Assembly: GCF_000157895.3 (NCBI RefSeq)
Contig: NC_022663.1
Span: forward strand, 1,736,001 to 1,800,000
DNA length: 64,000 nt
From: Mycobacterium kansasii ATCC 12478
Lineage (GTDB): Bacteria; Actinomycetota; Actinomycetes; Mycobacteriales; Mycobacteriaceae
Direction: 5' to 3'
Positions 16,659 through 26,328 of the stretch are shown piece after piece. The stretch's first letter is position 1. Each line of letters opens with the position of its first letter. The position numbers and the translations under genes are program-made. The notes beneath the pieces are model-generated. The model made no database searches and was not told the origin of the DNA. It saw nothing but the letters and a program-made list of their open reading frames with translations.

Positions 16659-16781
16659 TCCGAGCCAGAAGTTCCCCGCGGGCCTGTTGTCCGAGCCGTT
16701 GCATCCGCCCGAATTCGACCGCCGAGAGGCCGCAATCGGTGTAATTTGCTGGCCAACGGCGCATCAACCGAGGAGCAAATC

Positions 16782-18128
16782 GTGGCGGATGTCGATTTCT
16801 GCGTGGTGGGTGCCGGGTTCGCCGGTTTGACGGCGGCGCTGCGGTTACACCGAGCCGGTGCTTCGGTGGTGTTGCTGGAAGCTCGTGACCGGGCCGGCGG
16901 CCGCACCTACACCGTGACCCGCGACGACGGGGTATGGATCGACCGCGGCGGCGCATGGATCGGACCGGGCCAGGACCGCATCTACGCCCTGATGGCGGAA
17001 TTCGGGGTACCCGAATACAAGCAGTACAACGACGGCGAGGCCATGATGATCGTCGGCGGCAAAAAGCATCGCTATGGCGGCACGATCCCGTGGACGCTGA
17101 GCCCGTGGGCGGTCACCAACCTTGGCCTTGGTTTGGCCGCGGTAGAGAAGATGTGCAAGTCGATCCCTCGCGAAGCCCCATGGGAGGCAAAGCGAGCCGA
17201 CGAATGGGACCGCATCAGCTTGGGGCAATGGCTCGACAAGAACACCTTGTCCAAGCCCGCCCGCGACATGCTCGACATGGCTTTGGCCGGGCCCTACACC
17301 TCCGCGGCATCCGAGACGTCGTTGCTGTGGGTGCTGCTGCAAATGGCCTCCGGAGGTGGTCCCACCTTCGTCATTTCGGGTAAGGGCGGCGCGCAGGACG
17401 CCCGCCCCGTTGGCGGGATGGGTGCCATCTACGGCCCGATGGTCACCGAACTTGGTGAAGCGGTGCACTTTTCACAGCCGGTGCGGCTCATCGCCCAGGA
17501 CGGCGACGGCGTGACGATCCGCTCGGACCATCTCACGGTGCGCGCACGGCGAGCAATCGTGGCGATCCCGCTGGCAATCGCCAACAGTATCGACTACGAG
17601 CCGGTGCTTCCGGTGGACCGGGCGCTGCTGCATCATCGGATGCCAAGCGGCGCGGTCTACAAGATCTCGATCGTCTACGACGAGCCGTTCTGGCGTGCCG
17701 ACGGTTTGTCCGGCCAGTCCGCCGCGCCCGGTTCCCCCGCCACGTTGACCATCGACGCCTGCACGGACACCGCGGTGCCGGGAATCATGTGCGTCATCAC
17801 CGAGGGACCTGCCGCGCGCCGGCTGGCGCGGCTCGATGAGGCCGAGCGCAAGGCGGTGGTCATCGGCGAACTCGCCGACCGGTTCGGCGCCACGGCGCGT
17901 GCTCCGCGCGAATTCCATGAGCAGGACTGGATTTTGGAACGCTATTCCGGCGGCGGGATGATCAGTCACGCTCCGACCGGTGTGCTGACCCAATTCGGCT
18001 ACACCCTGCGTCCGCCGTGCGGACGCATCCACTGGGCCGGAACCGAGAGCTCGGCCACCATGTGCGGATGGGTTGACGGCGCAATCCGCTCCGGGGAGCG
18101 CGCCGCGTCGGAAGTGCTGGCGGCCTGA
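16782..18128 (+). CDS. Flavin-containing monoamine oxidase family protein
   Basis: The 448-residue protein is an FAD-dependent amine oxidase. The dinucleotide-binding motif is VVGAGFAGLTAA (residues 8-19), followed by the ARDRAGGR motif, the GGAWIGPGQDRI segment, and a C-terminal FAD-contact segment IHWAGTESSATMCGWVDGA. Length and motifs are close to those I remember for M. tuberculosis AofH, but orthology is not shown. It would oxidise a primary or poly-amine to an aldehyde with release of ammonia and H2O2. I chose GTG 16782 because GAGGAG lies 6 bases upstream and the Rossmann strand starts 6 residues later. Confidence 0.9.
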   Translation: MADVDFCVVGAGFAGLTAALRLHRAGASVVLLEARDRAGGRTYTVTRDDGVWIDRGGAWIGPGQDRIYALMAEFGVPEYKQYNDGEAMMIVGGKKHRYGGTIPWTLSPWAVTNLGLGLAAVEKMCKSIPREAPWEAKRADEWDRISLGQWLDKNTLSKPARDMLDMALAGPYTSAASETSLLWVLLQMASGGGPTFVISGKGGAQDARPVGGMGAIYGPMVTELGEAVHFSQPVRLIAQDGDGVTIRSDHLTVRARRAIVAIPLAIANSIDYEPVLPVDRALLHHRMPSGAVYKISIVYDEPFWRADGLSGQSAAPGSPATLTIDACTDTAVPGIMCVITEGPAARRLARLDEAERKAVVIGELADRFGATARAPREFHEQDWILERYSGGGMISHAPTGVLTQFGYTLRPPCGRIHWAGTESSATMCGWVDGAIRSGERAASEVLAA

Positions 18129-18295
18129 ATCCCTTTCGCAGCAACGTAATTCGACTCTGGGCAAGGAGCCGACCTGCTTTTCTGGTTGCGCGTTCCCGGG
18201 GGCTGCCGGTCAGGCCCGGCGGCCAACACATGCCGCACGATCGCCTGATGATCGGCCTTCAGCGACGCCGCGTGCCCCGAATCAACCGTTCCCTG

Positions 18296-19861
18296 TCACA
18301 TGGTGGGCGGACCGGGTAGGGGTGCACCGATTGCCTCGGCAAGCTGTTCGGGCAGGAACGTCAGCAGCGCGGGGACGATACCTCCAAAGGCTGTGCCGCT
18401 GAGCGGAAGTGTCCCCGTCTCCCCGAAGACGGTGAGTGTGAGGGAAGCGGTTTCGGCGGGTGTGAGAATACCGCCGAGGGGGATATTGGTCGTCGTGTCG
18501 AGCCCCAGGACCGACAGTGCCAGCGGCAGTGTCGCGTGGCCGTTGAGGAAGCCGTTCGCGACGACGGCCGGAGCATCGATGAGGGCGGTGACGGCCCCGA
18601 GCATGTCCCCGGTTTGCATCGCACCGATAACCGCACTGGCGCTGGATCCGAACGCGTTTGCTGTGGTGACCGCCGGGCCTATCGCGTCAAGAGCGAGCAC
18701 CAACGGCAATCCGACGTGGAGGGCACCGGTGCCGAGATCCAGCGTTTGTGTGGTGCTGGTCGCCGTCTGGATCACATTCGTGAGGTTCTGCGATATCTGT
18801 GCCGGAATGGAGCCGGCGGGTAGCAGATTGGTGAAGTTCTGCGCCATCTGTCCCGGGATGGCGAGGGTTGGTATCAGATCTCCCAAGGTGCCTGTCGGCG
18901 TGATGGTGATAATCCCGGTATCGAGGTCGACGGTGGGGGCGAAGCCGGTTAAGAACAGGTCGCGCAGGCCGGTCGAGATGTCGCCCACCGCGCCGTCGAC
19001 GTTGCCGGTCGCGAGGTCCTGGAAGGCGGCTTGGAAGGCGCTGTGCAGGCCGGCCGCGCCGGTGCGGAAGTCCTGTGCGGCGCTGTGCAGGGCGGTGTTG
19101 ATCGTCTGGGCGTAACCCATATGTTGGTTGATGATCGTCTGCAGCACCGCCGCGGGATCACCCGACAGCAGATTCCGGATGTCCGCCGGCACGGTGGCCA
19201 GGTCGGCGGGGAAGTTCTGGATCGCGCTTTGCAAGGCGGTGGCGACCGTCTGTTGGTAGCCCGTCTGGTTGCTGAGAATCTGATGCAGCAACGGCTGCGG
19301 GTTCGCGGCGAGGGCACTTTGCAGGCTTTGCAGATTGGCGCCGGTAGTGGCGAAGAGGGTTTGGTACGGGCCGGCGACCGTGGCACCAAAGCTGGCCAAG
19401 CCGTCGGGCAGCCCCGGTAACCCGCCGGTCGCAAGCGCCCCGAGCCCCGTCTGTAGGCCACCGATCGCCTGCGAAATGGCCTGTGCGCCAGTCTGAATCT
19501 GTCCGGCCACTTCCTGGCCGACGTTGCCGAGCAGCTGAGTCACCCCACCGGCGCCGCCACCGAGCAGGGTCTGCTCGACGTTGGCGGCCTCGGCGCTCAG
19601 GTATGCACCGGCGCCCGTATTCAACAGGCTGACGAACCGGTCATGGAACGCCTGCGCTTGGGCGCTGAGAACCTGAAATTCCTGGCCGAAGTTGCCGAAC
19701 ATCGAGGCGATGGCGATCGAAACCTCATCCTGAGCAGCCGCCGCTATCCCCGTCGTGGGCCCCGCTGCGATCGCAGCGGCCTCGGCCAGCGACGACCGGA
19801 GACCAGCCAAATCGTGGGCCGCGCCCTGCACCAGTTCCGGCGCCGCAATCACAAAAGACAT
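18296..19861 (-). CDS. PE family protein with long non-PGRS C-terminal region
   Basis: The 521-residue protein has a typical PE domain (residues 1-95, starting MSFVIAAPELVQGAAHDLAG). It then has a long C-terminal region without GGX repeats: a helical stretch rich in Gln and Leu with several similar blocks (QTxxxALxSAxQxF), then a beta-rich, hydrophobic part (LPLALSVLGLDTTTNIPLGG). Secretion through an ESX system is inferred from the PE domain. The function of the C-terminal part is unknown to me. The ATG at 19861 follows AAAGGAG by 7 bases. Upstream lie repeated TTGACA-containing boxes. Confidence 0.88.
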   Translation of the reverse strand: MSFVIAAPELVQGAAHDLAGLRSSLAEAAAIAAGPTTGIAAAAQDEVSIAIASMFGNFGQEFQVLSAQAQAFHDRFVSLLNTGAGAYLSAEAANVEQTLLGGGAGGVTQLLGNVGQEVAGQIQTGAQAISQAIGGLQTGLGALATGGLPGLPDGLASFGATVAGPYQTLFATTGANLQSLQSALAANPQPLLHQILSNQTGYQQTVATALQSAIQNFPADLATVPADIRNLLSGDPAAVLQTIINQHMGYAQTINTALHSAAQDFRTGAAGLHSAFQAAFQDLATGNVDGAVGDISTGLRDLFLTGFAPTVDLDTGIITITPTGTLGDLIPTLAIPGQMAQNFTNLLPAGSIPAQISQNLTNVIQTATSTTQTLDLGTGALHVGLPLVLALDAIGPAVTTANAFGSSASAVIGAMQTGDMLGAVTALIDAPAVVANGFLNGHATLPLALSVLGLDTTTNIPLGGILTPAETASLTLTVFGETGTLPLSGTAFGGIVPALLTFLPEQLAEAIGAPLPGPPTM

Positions 19862-19879
19862 ATCAAACTCCTTTGAATC

Positions 19880-19978
19880 GCCTCTTGACACATGACAAGT
19901 AGATCGTTTGTCAAGAGGCTAAAGAATCTTACTGCTGGGTAAGGTATTAGTCCTTAGTTGGTCTATTTGTCAAGAGGC
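19880..19978 (-). promoter_or_regulatory. Promoter region with three copies of GCCTCTTGACA
   Basis: GCCTCTTGACA occurs once on the plus strand (19880-19890) and twice on the minus strand (complements at 19909-19919 and 19966-19978). The first two form a perfect 11-bp inverted repeat with an 18-base spacer. Read on the minus strand towards the PE gene, the distal copy gives TTGACA, 18 bases, then TAATAC, a good SigA-like promoter. The proximal inverted pair between this promoter and the start codon could be an operator. Confidence 0.6.
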
Positions 19979-19992
19979 CACGACACCCAGCG

Positions 19993-20010
19993 AAGTGATC
20001 GGGATCACTT
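19993..20010. promoter_or_regulatory. Perfect palindrome AAGTGATC-GG-GATCACTT
   Basis: AAGTGATC at 19993-20000 and GATCACTT at 20003-20010 are perfectly complementary with a GG spacer. It lies 15 bases upstream of the distal TTGACA box of the PE gene and 47 bases past the end of the broken PPE gene. The symmetry and position fit an operator; the protein that would bind it is unknown. Confidence 0.4.
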
Positions 20011-20056
20011 GTCCACATGGCGAAACCAGGGAAATCACCCCACCTATCCGACCCCC

Positions 20057-20895
20057 CTATCCGATCCCGGTCCGCGGCACCACGCTGGGCCGCGACTGCA
20101 TCACATGCGCACTCGACCCACCGCGGCCGACCATGCCCGCGGCCATCCCGCCGCCACCCATGCCACCCATCGGCATTGGCATCATCGGCACTCCACCGGT
20201 GGCCCCGGCCGCCCGGGCCGGCTCGACAGGTCCACCCATCGCGCCCAGCCCCGGCATCACCGAGCTGGCCAGCTGCGCCGGTATCGACCCTGACCAGGTC
20301 GGCGGCACCGACATCGCACCCACCAGCCGCGCCTGACCCACACCCGCCGATATCCCCGTCCCCTTCATCGCGGGCGCGGTGTCACCAACGAATTTCGGCG
20401 CAGCGTCGCGGCCACCGACATCGCGCCCGCGTGGTATCCCACCATCGCGGCCACGTCCTGGGCCCACATCTGCATGTAGTCGAACTCGGTGGCCGCGATC
20501 GCCGGGGTGTTCTGGCCCACGAAGTTCGTCGCGACCAACGCCCCGAGCAGCACCCGATTCGCCGTCACCGCAGCCGGATGCACCGTCGACGTCTGCGCCG
20601 CTTCGAACGCCGTCGCCGCGACTCGCGCCTGGGTGGCCGCGCCCTGGGCCTGCGCTGCTGACGCCGCCAACCACGACACGTAGGGCGCCGCTGCCGCGGT
20701 CATCGCCACCGCCGCCGGACCCGACCAGGGCCCGGCCGCCAACCCCGAAATCACCGCATCGAACGACGATGCAGCGGCTTGCAGTTCCGCGGCCAGCCCC
20801 TCCCACGCCGCCGCGGCCATAAACAGCGATCCCGAACCCGCCCCGCCATAGATCAGCGCGGAATTGGTCTCCGGCGGCAACAGCATGAAATCCAT
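20057..20895 (-). pseudogene. PPE gene (SVP type) with central deletion and frameshift
   Basis: The N-terminal PPE domain is intact from ATG 20895 (MDFMLLPPETNSALIYGGAG) to GYHAGAMSVAATL at about 20395. The frame then changes. The C-terminal part continues in another frame from about 20405 as PKFVGDTAP and AMSVPPTWSGSIP and ends SRPSVVPRTGIG at 20057. Compared with the intact PPE at 3377-4543 about 110 central residues are missing. A deletion whose length is not a multiple of three has therefore destroyed the gene. It starts 19 bases after the PPE-MPTR stop, so it was the second gene of an operon. Confidence 0.85.
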
Positions 20896-20914
20896 ATCCG
20901 ACCCCGCAACCGAA

Positions 20915-22681
20915 CTAGTTGAAGAATCCGGACTGCGCATCGGTCTTGTTGAAGAATCCGGAGTCGTCGTTACCGGAATTACCGATGCCCGAGTTGAACA
21001 CATTGGAATTGGCGATGCCGATATTGTCGAAGCCGGTGTTGCCAATGCCGGCGAGGAAGCTGCCGGTGTTATTGATACCCGCATTGTTGCCGTTGCCCGA
21101 GTTGTGAAAACCTGACTCAAAGGCGAGGCCGGTGTTCTGAAAACCGGAGGTGTCACCACCGGAGTTGAAAAAGCCCGACGAATCCAGGCCCGTCGTGCCG
21201 AAACCCGAGTTTTTGGCGCCAACCGGCGTCAGCATGCTGCCGAAGCCGGTGTTCAGGCTGCCCGAGTCGAAGCCGCCGGTGTTGCTGGCACCGGAATTGG
21301 CCCAGCCGGTGTTGATGGATCCCGCGTTGAAGTCGCCGGTGTTGATCGAGCCCGCGTTCCAGCTACCGGTGTTCTGGAAGCCCGAGTTTCCGAAGCCGAA
21401 ATTCTGGGAGCCACCATTGAACACGCCCATGTTGTTGGCCCCGGCGTTTGCCAAGCCGAGGCTGTTGAAGCCGGCGTTGACAAAACCGGTATTCCCTTGG
21501 CCCGAGTTGGTGAGACCGGTGTTGAAGCTGCCCGAGTTCTCGGCACCGAAGCTATGACCGCCCGAGTTGAAGAGCCCCACGTTTCCGGTGCCCGAATTGA
21601 AGAAGCCGACGTTTCCGCTTCCGGAGTTTCCGAATCCGATATTGCCGCTGCCCGAGTTCAGCGCACCAAAGCCCACCTGGTTGTCCCCGGTGAGACCAAA
21701 CCCGATGTCGTTGTTGCCCGTGTTACCGAAGCCGAAATCGTGGTTTCCGGTGTTGCTGACGCCGATGTTACTGCTGCCGCGGTTGCCGAAGCCCATATTG
21801 TTGTCGCCACGATTTCCGCTGCCGACGTTGGAATTTCCGAGGTTTCCGTTACCGAGGTTTCCGTTGCCAAGATTTCCGCTACCGACGTTCCCGGTGCCGA
21901 TATTCCCGTTTCCGGTGTTGGTGCCGCCGGAGTTGCCGCTGCCGAAATTCTGGTCGCCCCGATTGCCGTTGCCTACATTGCTGTTGCCGGAATTCCCGTT
22001 GCCGAGGTTGGTATTGCCGGCGTTCCCACTGCCGACGTTGTGGCTGCCGTTGTTGCCGCTGCCCAGATTGTTGTCGCCGTGATTACCCCCACCCAGGTTT
22101 CCGCTACCGGCATTGCCCACGCCGAGATTGGCGAGCATGCCCGGCAGAGTTTGCAGTGCCTGCTGCAGACCACTCTGCATAGGCGCCAGTTGGGCGACCA
22201 CCGCCGCGGCCTCGCCGTGGTAACCAACCATCGCGGCCACATCCTGTGCCCACATCTGTTCGTAAGCGGTCTCGGCGGCCGCGATCGCCGGCGCGTTCTG
22301 GCCGAACAGATTGGACACCACCAGCGAAACCAGTTGATTGCGGTTGGCCGCCACCGCCACCGGATGCACCGTCGCCGCCACCGCCGCCTCGAACGCCGAC
22401 ACGGCCGTGCGGGCCTGACCCGCCGCGCCCTGGGCATGAGCCGCGGCCGCCGACAGCCACCCGACATACGGGGCCGCCGCCTCGACCATCGCCGTCGCGG
22501 CCGGGCCCTGCCACACCGCCCCCGTCAACCCTGACGTCACCGAGCCGAAGGAACCGGCCGCCGAGCCCAGCTCACCGGCCAGCCCGTCCCAGGCCGCCGC
22601 TGCCGCCAGCATCGGTCCCGACCCGGCGCCCAGATACACCCGCGCCGAATTGATCTCCGGCGGCAGTATCACAAAGTTCAT
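20915..22681 (-). CDS. PPE family protein, MPTR subfamily
   Basis: The 588-residue protein has a PPE domain (residues 1-180, starting MNFVILPPEINSARVYLGAG, with NAPAIAAAETAYEQMWAQDVAAM). About 390 residues follow of repeats of the NxGxxN/SGNxG pentapeptide type (for example GNGNLGNGNLGNGNLGNSN), which is the MPTR or PPE_N-G repeat domain predicted to form a beta-solenoid. Secretion through an ESX system is expected. Two ATGs are possible (22690 and 22681); MNF is the usual family start. The repeat DNA is a recombination and length-variation hot spot. Confidence 0.93.
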   Translation of the reverse strand: MNFVILPPEINSARVYLGAGSGPMLAAAAAWDGLAGELGSAAGSFGSVTSGLTGAVWQGPAATAMVEAAAPYVGWLSAAAAHAQGAAGQARTAVSAFEAAVAATVHPVAVAANRNQLVSLVVSNLFGQNAPAIAAAETAYEQMWAQDVAAMVGYHGEAAAVVAQLAPMQSGLQQALQTLPGMLANLGVGNAGSGNLGGGNHGDNNLGSGNNGSHNVGSGNAGNTNLGNGNSGNSNVGNGNRGDQNFGSGNSGGTNTGNGNIGTGNVGSGNLGNGNLGNGNLGNSNVGSGNRGDNNMGFGNRGSSNIGVSNTGNHDFGFGNTGNNDIGFGLTGDNQVGFGALNSGSGNIGFGNSGSGNVGFFNSGTGNVGLFNSGGHSFGAENSGSFNTGLTNSGQGNTGFVNAGFNSLGLANAGANNMGVFNGGSQNFGFGNSGFQNTGSWNAGSINTGDFNAGSINTGWANSGASNTGGFDSGSLNTGFGSMLTPVGAKNSGFGTTGLDSSGFFNSGGDTSGFQNTGLAFESGFHNSGNGNNAGINNTGSFLAGIGNTGFDNIGIANSNVFNSGIGNSGNDDSGFFNKTDAQSGFFN

Positions 22682-23001
22682 GGCGACCATCCCTCGGCGC
22701 AGGTGCGGCGACGTTCGTCGCGACCCGGTGAAGTGCGAAACGAGTCAAGGATGCGGGCCGCACCGGCCGGCGAACGTCGGTCACAACGCGCAAATCCAGC
22801 CGTCGCGGGGGTCGTAGATCGACGTCGTCAGGGGTCGTAGCCTCGCCGTCCGTGGCCGGTTACGGCACTGCCCTGGGACTGCGCGGCCGGGAGGGCATCA
22901 CCGACATTTTTCGACTCATGTTGAACCGTTGCCGGTCACGGTGCGTGACACTGAGTTAGTCGTGGATACCTACCCGGACACGGCCACGGATCGGGTTGCA
23001 T
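22682..23001. other. 320-bp divergent intergenic region
   Basis: This separates the PPE-MPTR gene (leftward) from the cyclase-LuxR regulator (rightward). GGGGTCGTAG occurs twice (about 22809 and 22835). No open frame is credible. Promoters for both genes must lie here; none stands out. Confidence 0.45.
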
Positions 23002-26000
23002 ATGTGCGTGAGCGAGTTCCTGCCGACGAGGACAGTGACCCTGTTGCTCGCCGACGTCCAGGGCTCGGCGCAGCTGTGGCAGACCCAGCGCGAGGCGATG
23101 GCGTCCGCGGTCGGGCGTCTCGACCGCACCGCATCCGAGATGGTCACGGCCCATGGCGGGGTGGGTCCTGTCGAGCCCGGCTCCGATGGCTCCGACGGCT
23201 CCGACGGCTCCGACGGCTCCGACGGCTTTGAAGGCTCCGATGGCTTTGACGGCTTCGTGGCCGTGTTCCCGCGCGCCACCGATGCCCTGGCATGCGCCGT
23301 CGATCTGCAGCAGGCACCACTGGCGCCGATCCAGCTACGCGTCGCGGTGCATACCGGAGAGGTGACGCAGCGCAAGCCGGGCAACTACGGGGGGCCGGCC
23401 CTCAGCCGGGCGGCGCGACTGCGGGATCTGGCGCATGGCGGCCAGATTGTGCTGTCGGGCACGACCCACGACCTGGTCATCGACGAGCTGCCGGCCAATG
23501 TGTGGCTGAAAGACCTCGGCACCCATCGGCTGCGCGGCCTGGCGCGCCCCGAGCGCGTAGCGCAGTTGTGCCACCCCGATCTGCGTATCGAGTTCCCACC
23601 GCTGCACGCGCCCGATAGCATTGCGCTGCATGGCTTTCCGGCACACCTGACTCGGTTCGTCGGGCGGGCCGCGCAGATCAACGACGTGTGCAAGTTCCTG
23701 GCCGACCATCGGCTGGTCACCCTGGCGGGTGCCGGCGGTGTCGGCAAGACGCGGCTGGCGGTCCAGATTGCTACGGCGGCATCGGCGGAAGTCGGCAGTG
23801 GGGCGTGGTTTGTCGATCTGGCACCAGTGAGCGATCCCGACGTGGTGCCGGTCGCGGTGCTGCGGGCGCTGTCCATCGCGGACCAGCCCGGCCGGTCCGC
23901 GATGGACAGCCTGGTGCGATTCGTCGGTGACCGGGACTTGCTGGTGGTGCTGGACAACTGCGAGCACCTGACCGACGCGTGCGCCGCGCTGGCCGGCGAA
24001 CTCCTGGGGGCGTGTCCGCGGCTGACGATTTTGACGACCAGCCGAGCCCCGATCGGGGTGCCCGGCGAACTGACCTGGCGGGTGCCGTCGCTGTCGCTCG
24101 CCGACGAGGCGATCGAACTGTTCGTCGACCGTGCGCGACTGGCCCGGCCGGAGTTCGGTGTCACCGCTGCCGACGTCGATATGGTCGGCGAAATCTGTGC
24201 CCGTCTCGACGGCTTGCCGCTGGGCATCGAGCTCGCGGCGGCGGCCGTGCGGGTGATGTCGCTGAGCGAGATCCTCGACGGCTTGCGTCACCGCTTCCGG
24301 CTGCTCACCGATGGCACGCCCACCGCGTCGCAGCGCAGGAAGACCCTCGGGACCTCCGTCGACTGGTCGCACACCTTGCTGACCGAACCCGAGCGCGTCC
24401 TGTTCCGCAGACTGGCGGTGTTCAACGGCGGCTTCGACCTGGAGGCCGCACGGGCCGTCTGCGCCGACGATGACCTGCATCAGCATCAGGTCCTCGACCT
24501 GCTCACCCGGCTCGTGGACAAGTCGCTGGTGGTGGCCGAACCGGCCGGGGACCGGACCCGCTTCCGGATGCTCGAGACGGTGCGCCATTATGCGCTGGCC
24601 AAGCTGCGCGACTACGGCCCGGACGCAGGGGAAGCTGATGCGATGCGCGCCCGCCATCGCGATCACTATGCGCGGCTGGCCGCCCTGCTGGACAGCCCGG
24701 GCGAGAAGCGTGATCAGCGCCAAATCGAGCAGGTGGAGATCGAGATCGACAACCTGCGGGCGGCGTTTGCCTGGTCGCGCGAAACGGGTGAGACCGATCG
24801 GGCGCTGGAGCTCACGTCGTCATTGCAGCCGCTGTGGCTGACGCGGGGACGCATTCAAGAGGGGCTGGCCTGGTTCGACGCCGTCCTCACCGATCACGAC
24901 ATGAGCGCCGTCGCGGCGGTGGTGCGCGGGCGGGCACTGGCCGACAAGGCGGCCCTCGACGCGTCGCGCAGCGTGCACGACAACCTCGATCAGGCGCAAC
25001 AAGCCGTCGCGATCGCGCGCAAGCTCAACGACCGCGCGCTGCTGGCCCGCGGGCTCACCGCCTGCGGCGCGATCAGTTCCTACAGCGCCGACGCGGCCCG
25101 GCCCTACCTCGCCGAGGCGCTCGACATCGCCCGCGAACTCGGCGACCGGTGGCGGCTCACCCAAATCTTGACCTGGCAGGCGTACGGCGCGTTCTACGCC
25201 GGTGATCCGGTGGCCGCGCGCGCTTCCTCGCAGGAAGGGCTCGACCTTGCCGAGGCCATCGGCGACCAGTTTCACGCGCGCTCGTGCCGCTGGACCCTCG
25301 GGCTGGCGCAGCTGATGGAAGGCGATGTGCCCGACGCGATCGCCCAATTCCGCGCGGTGACCGCCGACGCCGACGCGGCTCACGACGTGTTGTTCCGGTG
25401 GGGCAGCCGACTAGCCCTCAGCCAGGCGCTGGCCTTCCGCGGTGATACCGGGGCAGCTCGGGTCGCAGCCACCGCGTCGCTGGCCGCCGCCGCTGACCTG
25501 TGGCCGTACAACGAAGGCTTCAGTTATGCGGTGCTGGCCACCGCGGCAGTGGCCGCAGGCGATGTTGCCGCGGCGGCCGAGGCGAGCGAGGCGGCGCGGC
25601 AGCGCCTCAGTGTGCAAGGCCAACTCGCCGGCGCAAACACCAACCCGATGGCCGAAGTTGCCTTGGCGCGTGGGGATCTGATCACGGCGGGACGCTGGGC
25701 GGACCAAGAGGTCGCGGCGTCGGCGGGCTGGCACCTGGCCCGGGCACTGACGACGCGTGCTCGCATAGCGATCGCCAAGGGCGACCCCGATCAAGCCGAA
25801 CGCGACGCCCATAAGGCACTGGTGTGCGCCGCAGAACACCAGGCAAACCTGGCCGTCCCCGACATCCTCGAGTGCCTGGGACGGCTGGCCCCGGACGGCA
25901 GGAGTCATCGGGACGCGGCGCGGTTCTTCGGCGCGGCACACGAAATCCGGCGACGCTTCGGCGCCGCGCGGTTCGCCGTCTACGACGCCGATTACGAACG

Positions 26001-26328
26001 AACCGTCGCGATCACTCGGGACGCCCTGGGGCAGCAGGCCTTCGACACCGCGTGGGCCGAAGGGACCGGCCTAACGATCGACCAAGCGATCGCCTACGTG
26101 CGGCGCGGCCGCGGCGAACGCAAGCGCCCAGCCAGCGGCTGGGCATCGCTGACCCCCACCGAACGCGACGTCGTGCGGCTTGTGGCCGACGGACTGGCCA
26201 ACAACGAGATTGCCGCGCGGCTGTTCATCTCGCGGCGCACGGTGCAAACCCACCTCACCCACGTGTACGCGAAACTCGGCATCAACTCACGAGTCCAGCT
26301 GGCCCACGAGGGTGCCAGCCGCGGCTGA
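23002..26328 (+). CDS. Cyclase-homology / NB-ARC-type ATPase / LuxR transcriptional regulator
   Basis: The 1108-residue regulator has three parts. Residues 10-180 form a class III cyclase-like domain (VTLLLADVQGS, then AVHTGEVTQRKPGNYGG). From about 210 there is an AAA/NB-ARC ATPase with Walker A GAGGVGKT (243-250) and LLVVLDNCEHL as Walker B, followed by TPR-like helices. The C-terminal LuxR helix-turn-helix is LTPTERDVVRLVADGLANNE to TVQTHLTHVYAKLGI. This matches the M. tuberculosis Rv0386/Rv0890c/Rv1358-type family. The cyclase domain seems degenerate: LSRAARL replaces the usual N-containing motif, and an SDG repeat sits at the second metal site. Starts at 22996 (TTG) or 23008 (GTG) are also possible. 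Confidence 0.92.
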   Translation: MCVSEFLPTRTVTLLLADVQGSAQLWQTQREAMASAVGRLDRTASEMVTAHGGVGPVEPGSDGSDGSDGSDGSDGFEGSDGFDGFVAVFPRATDALACAVDLQQAPLAPIQLRVAVHTGEVTQRKPGNYGGPALSRAARLRDLAHGGQIVLSGTTHDLVIDELPANVWLKDLGTHRLRGLARPERVAQLCHPDLRIEFPPLHAPDSIALHGFPAHLTRFVGRAAQINDVCKFLADHRLVTLAGAGGVGKTRLAVQIATAASAEVGSGAWFVDLAPVSDPDVVPVAVLRALSIADQPGRSAMDSLVRFVGDRDLLVVLDNCEHLTDACAALAGELLGACPRLTILTTSRAPIGVPGELTWRVPSLSLADEAIELFVDRARLARPEFGVTAADVDMVGEICARLDGLPLGIELAAAAVRVMSLSEILDGLRHRFRLLTDGTPTASQRRKTLGTSVDWSHTLLTEPERVLFRRLAVFNGGFDLEAARAVCADDDLHQHQVLDLLTRLVDKSLVVAEPAGDRTRFRMLETVRHYALAKLRDYGPDAGEADAMRARHRDHYARLAALLDSPGEKRDQRQIEQVEIEIDNLRAAFAWSRETGETDRALELTSSLQPLWLTRGRIQEGLAWFDAVLTDHDMSAVAAVVRGRALADKAALDASRSVHDNLDQAQQAVAIARKLNDRALLARGLTACGAISSYSADAARPYLAEALDIARELGDRWRLTQILTWQAYGAFYAGDPVAARASSQEGLDLAEAIGDQFHARSCRWTLGLAQLMEGDVPDAIAQFRAVTADADAAHDVLFRWGSRLALSQALAFRGDTGAARVAATASLAAAADLWPYNEGFSYAVLATAAVAAGDVAAAAEASEAARQRLSVQGQLAGANTNPMAEVALARGDLITAGRWADQEVAASAGWHLARALTTRARIAIAKGDPDQAERDAHKALVCAAEHQANLAVPDILECLGRLAPDGRSHRDAARFFGAAHEIRRRFGAARFAVYDADYERTVAITRDALGQQAFDTAWAEGTGLTIDQAIAYVRRGRGERKRPASGWASLTPTERDVVRLVADGLANNEIAARLFISRRTVQTHLTHVYAKLGINSRVQLAHEGASRG
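23179..23250 (+). repeat. 9-bp coding microsatellite (Gly-Ser-Asp repeats)
   Basis: Eight 9-bp units of the type GGCTCCGAC, with variants GGCTCCGAT, GGCTTTGAA and GGCTTTGAC, lie in frame inside the cyclase-like domain of the LuxR-family regulator. They encode GSD GSD GSD GSD GSD GFE GSD GFD. Changes in copy number would keep the reading frame. Confidence 0.85.
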
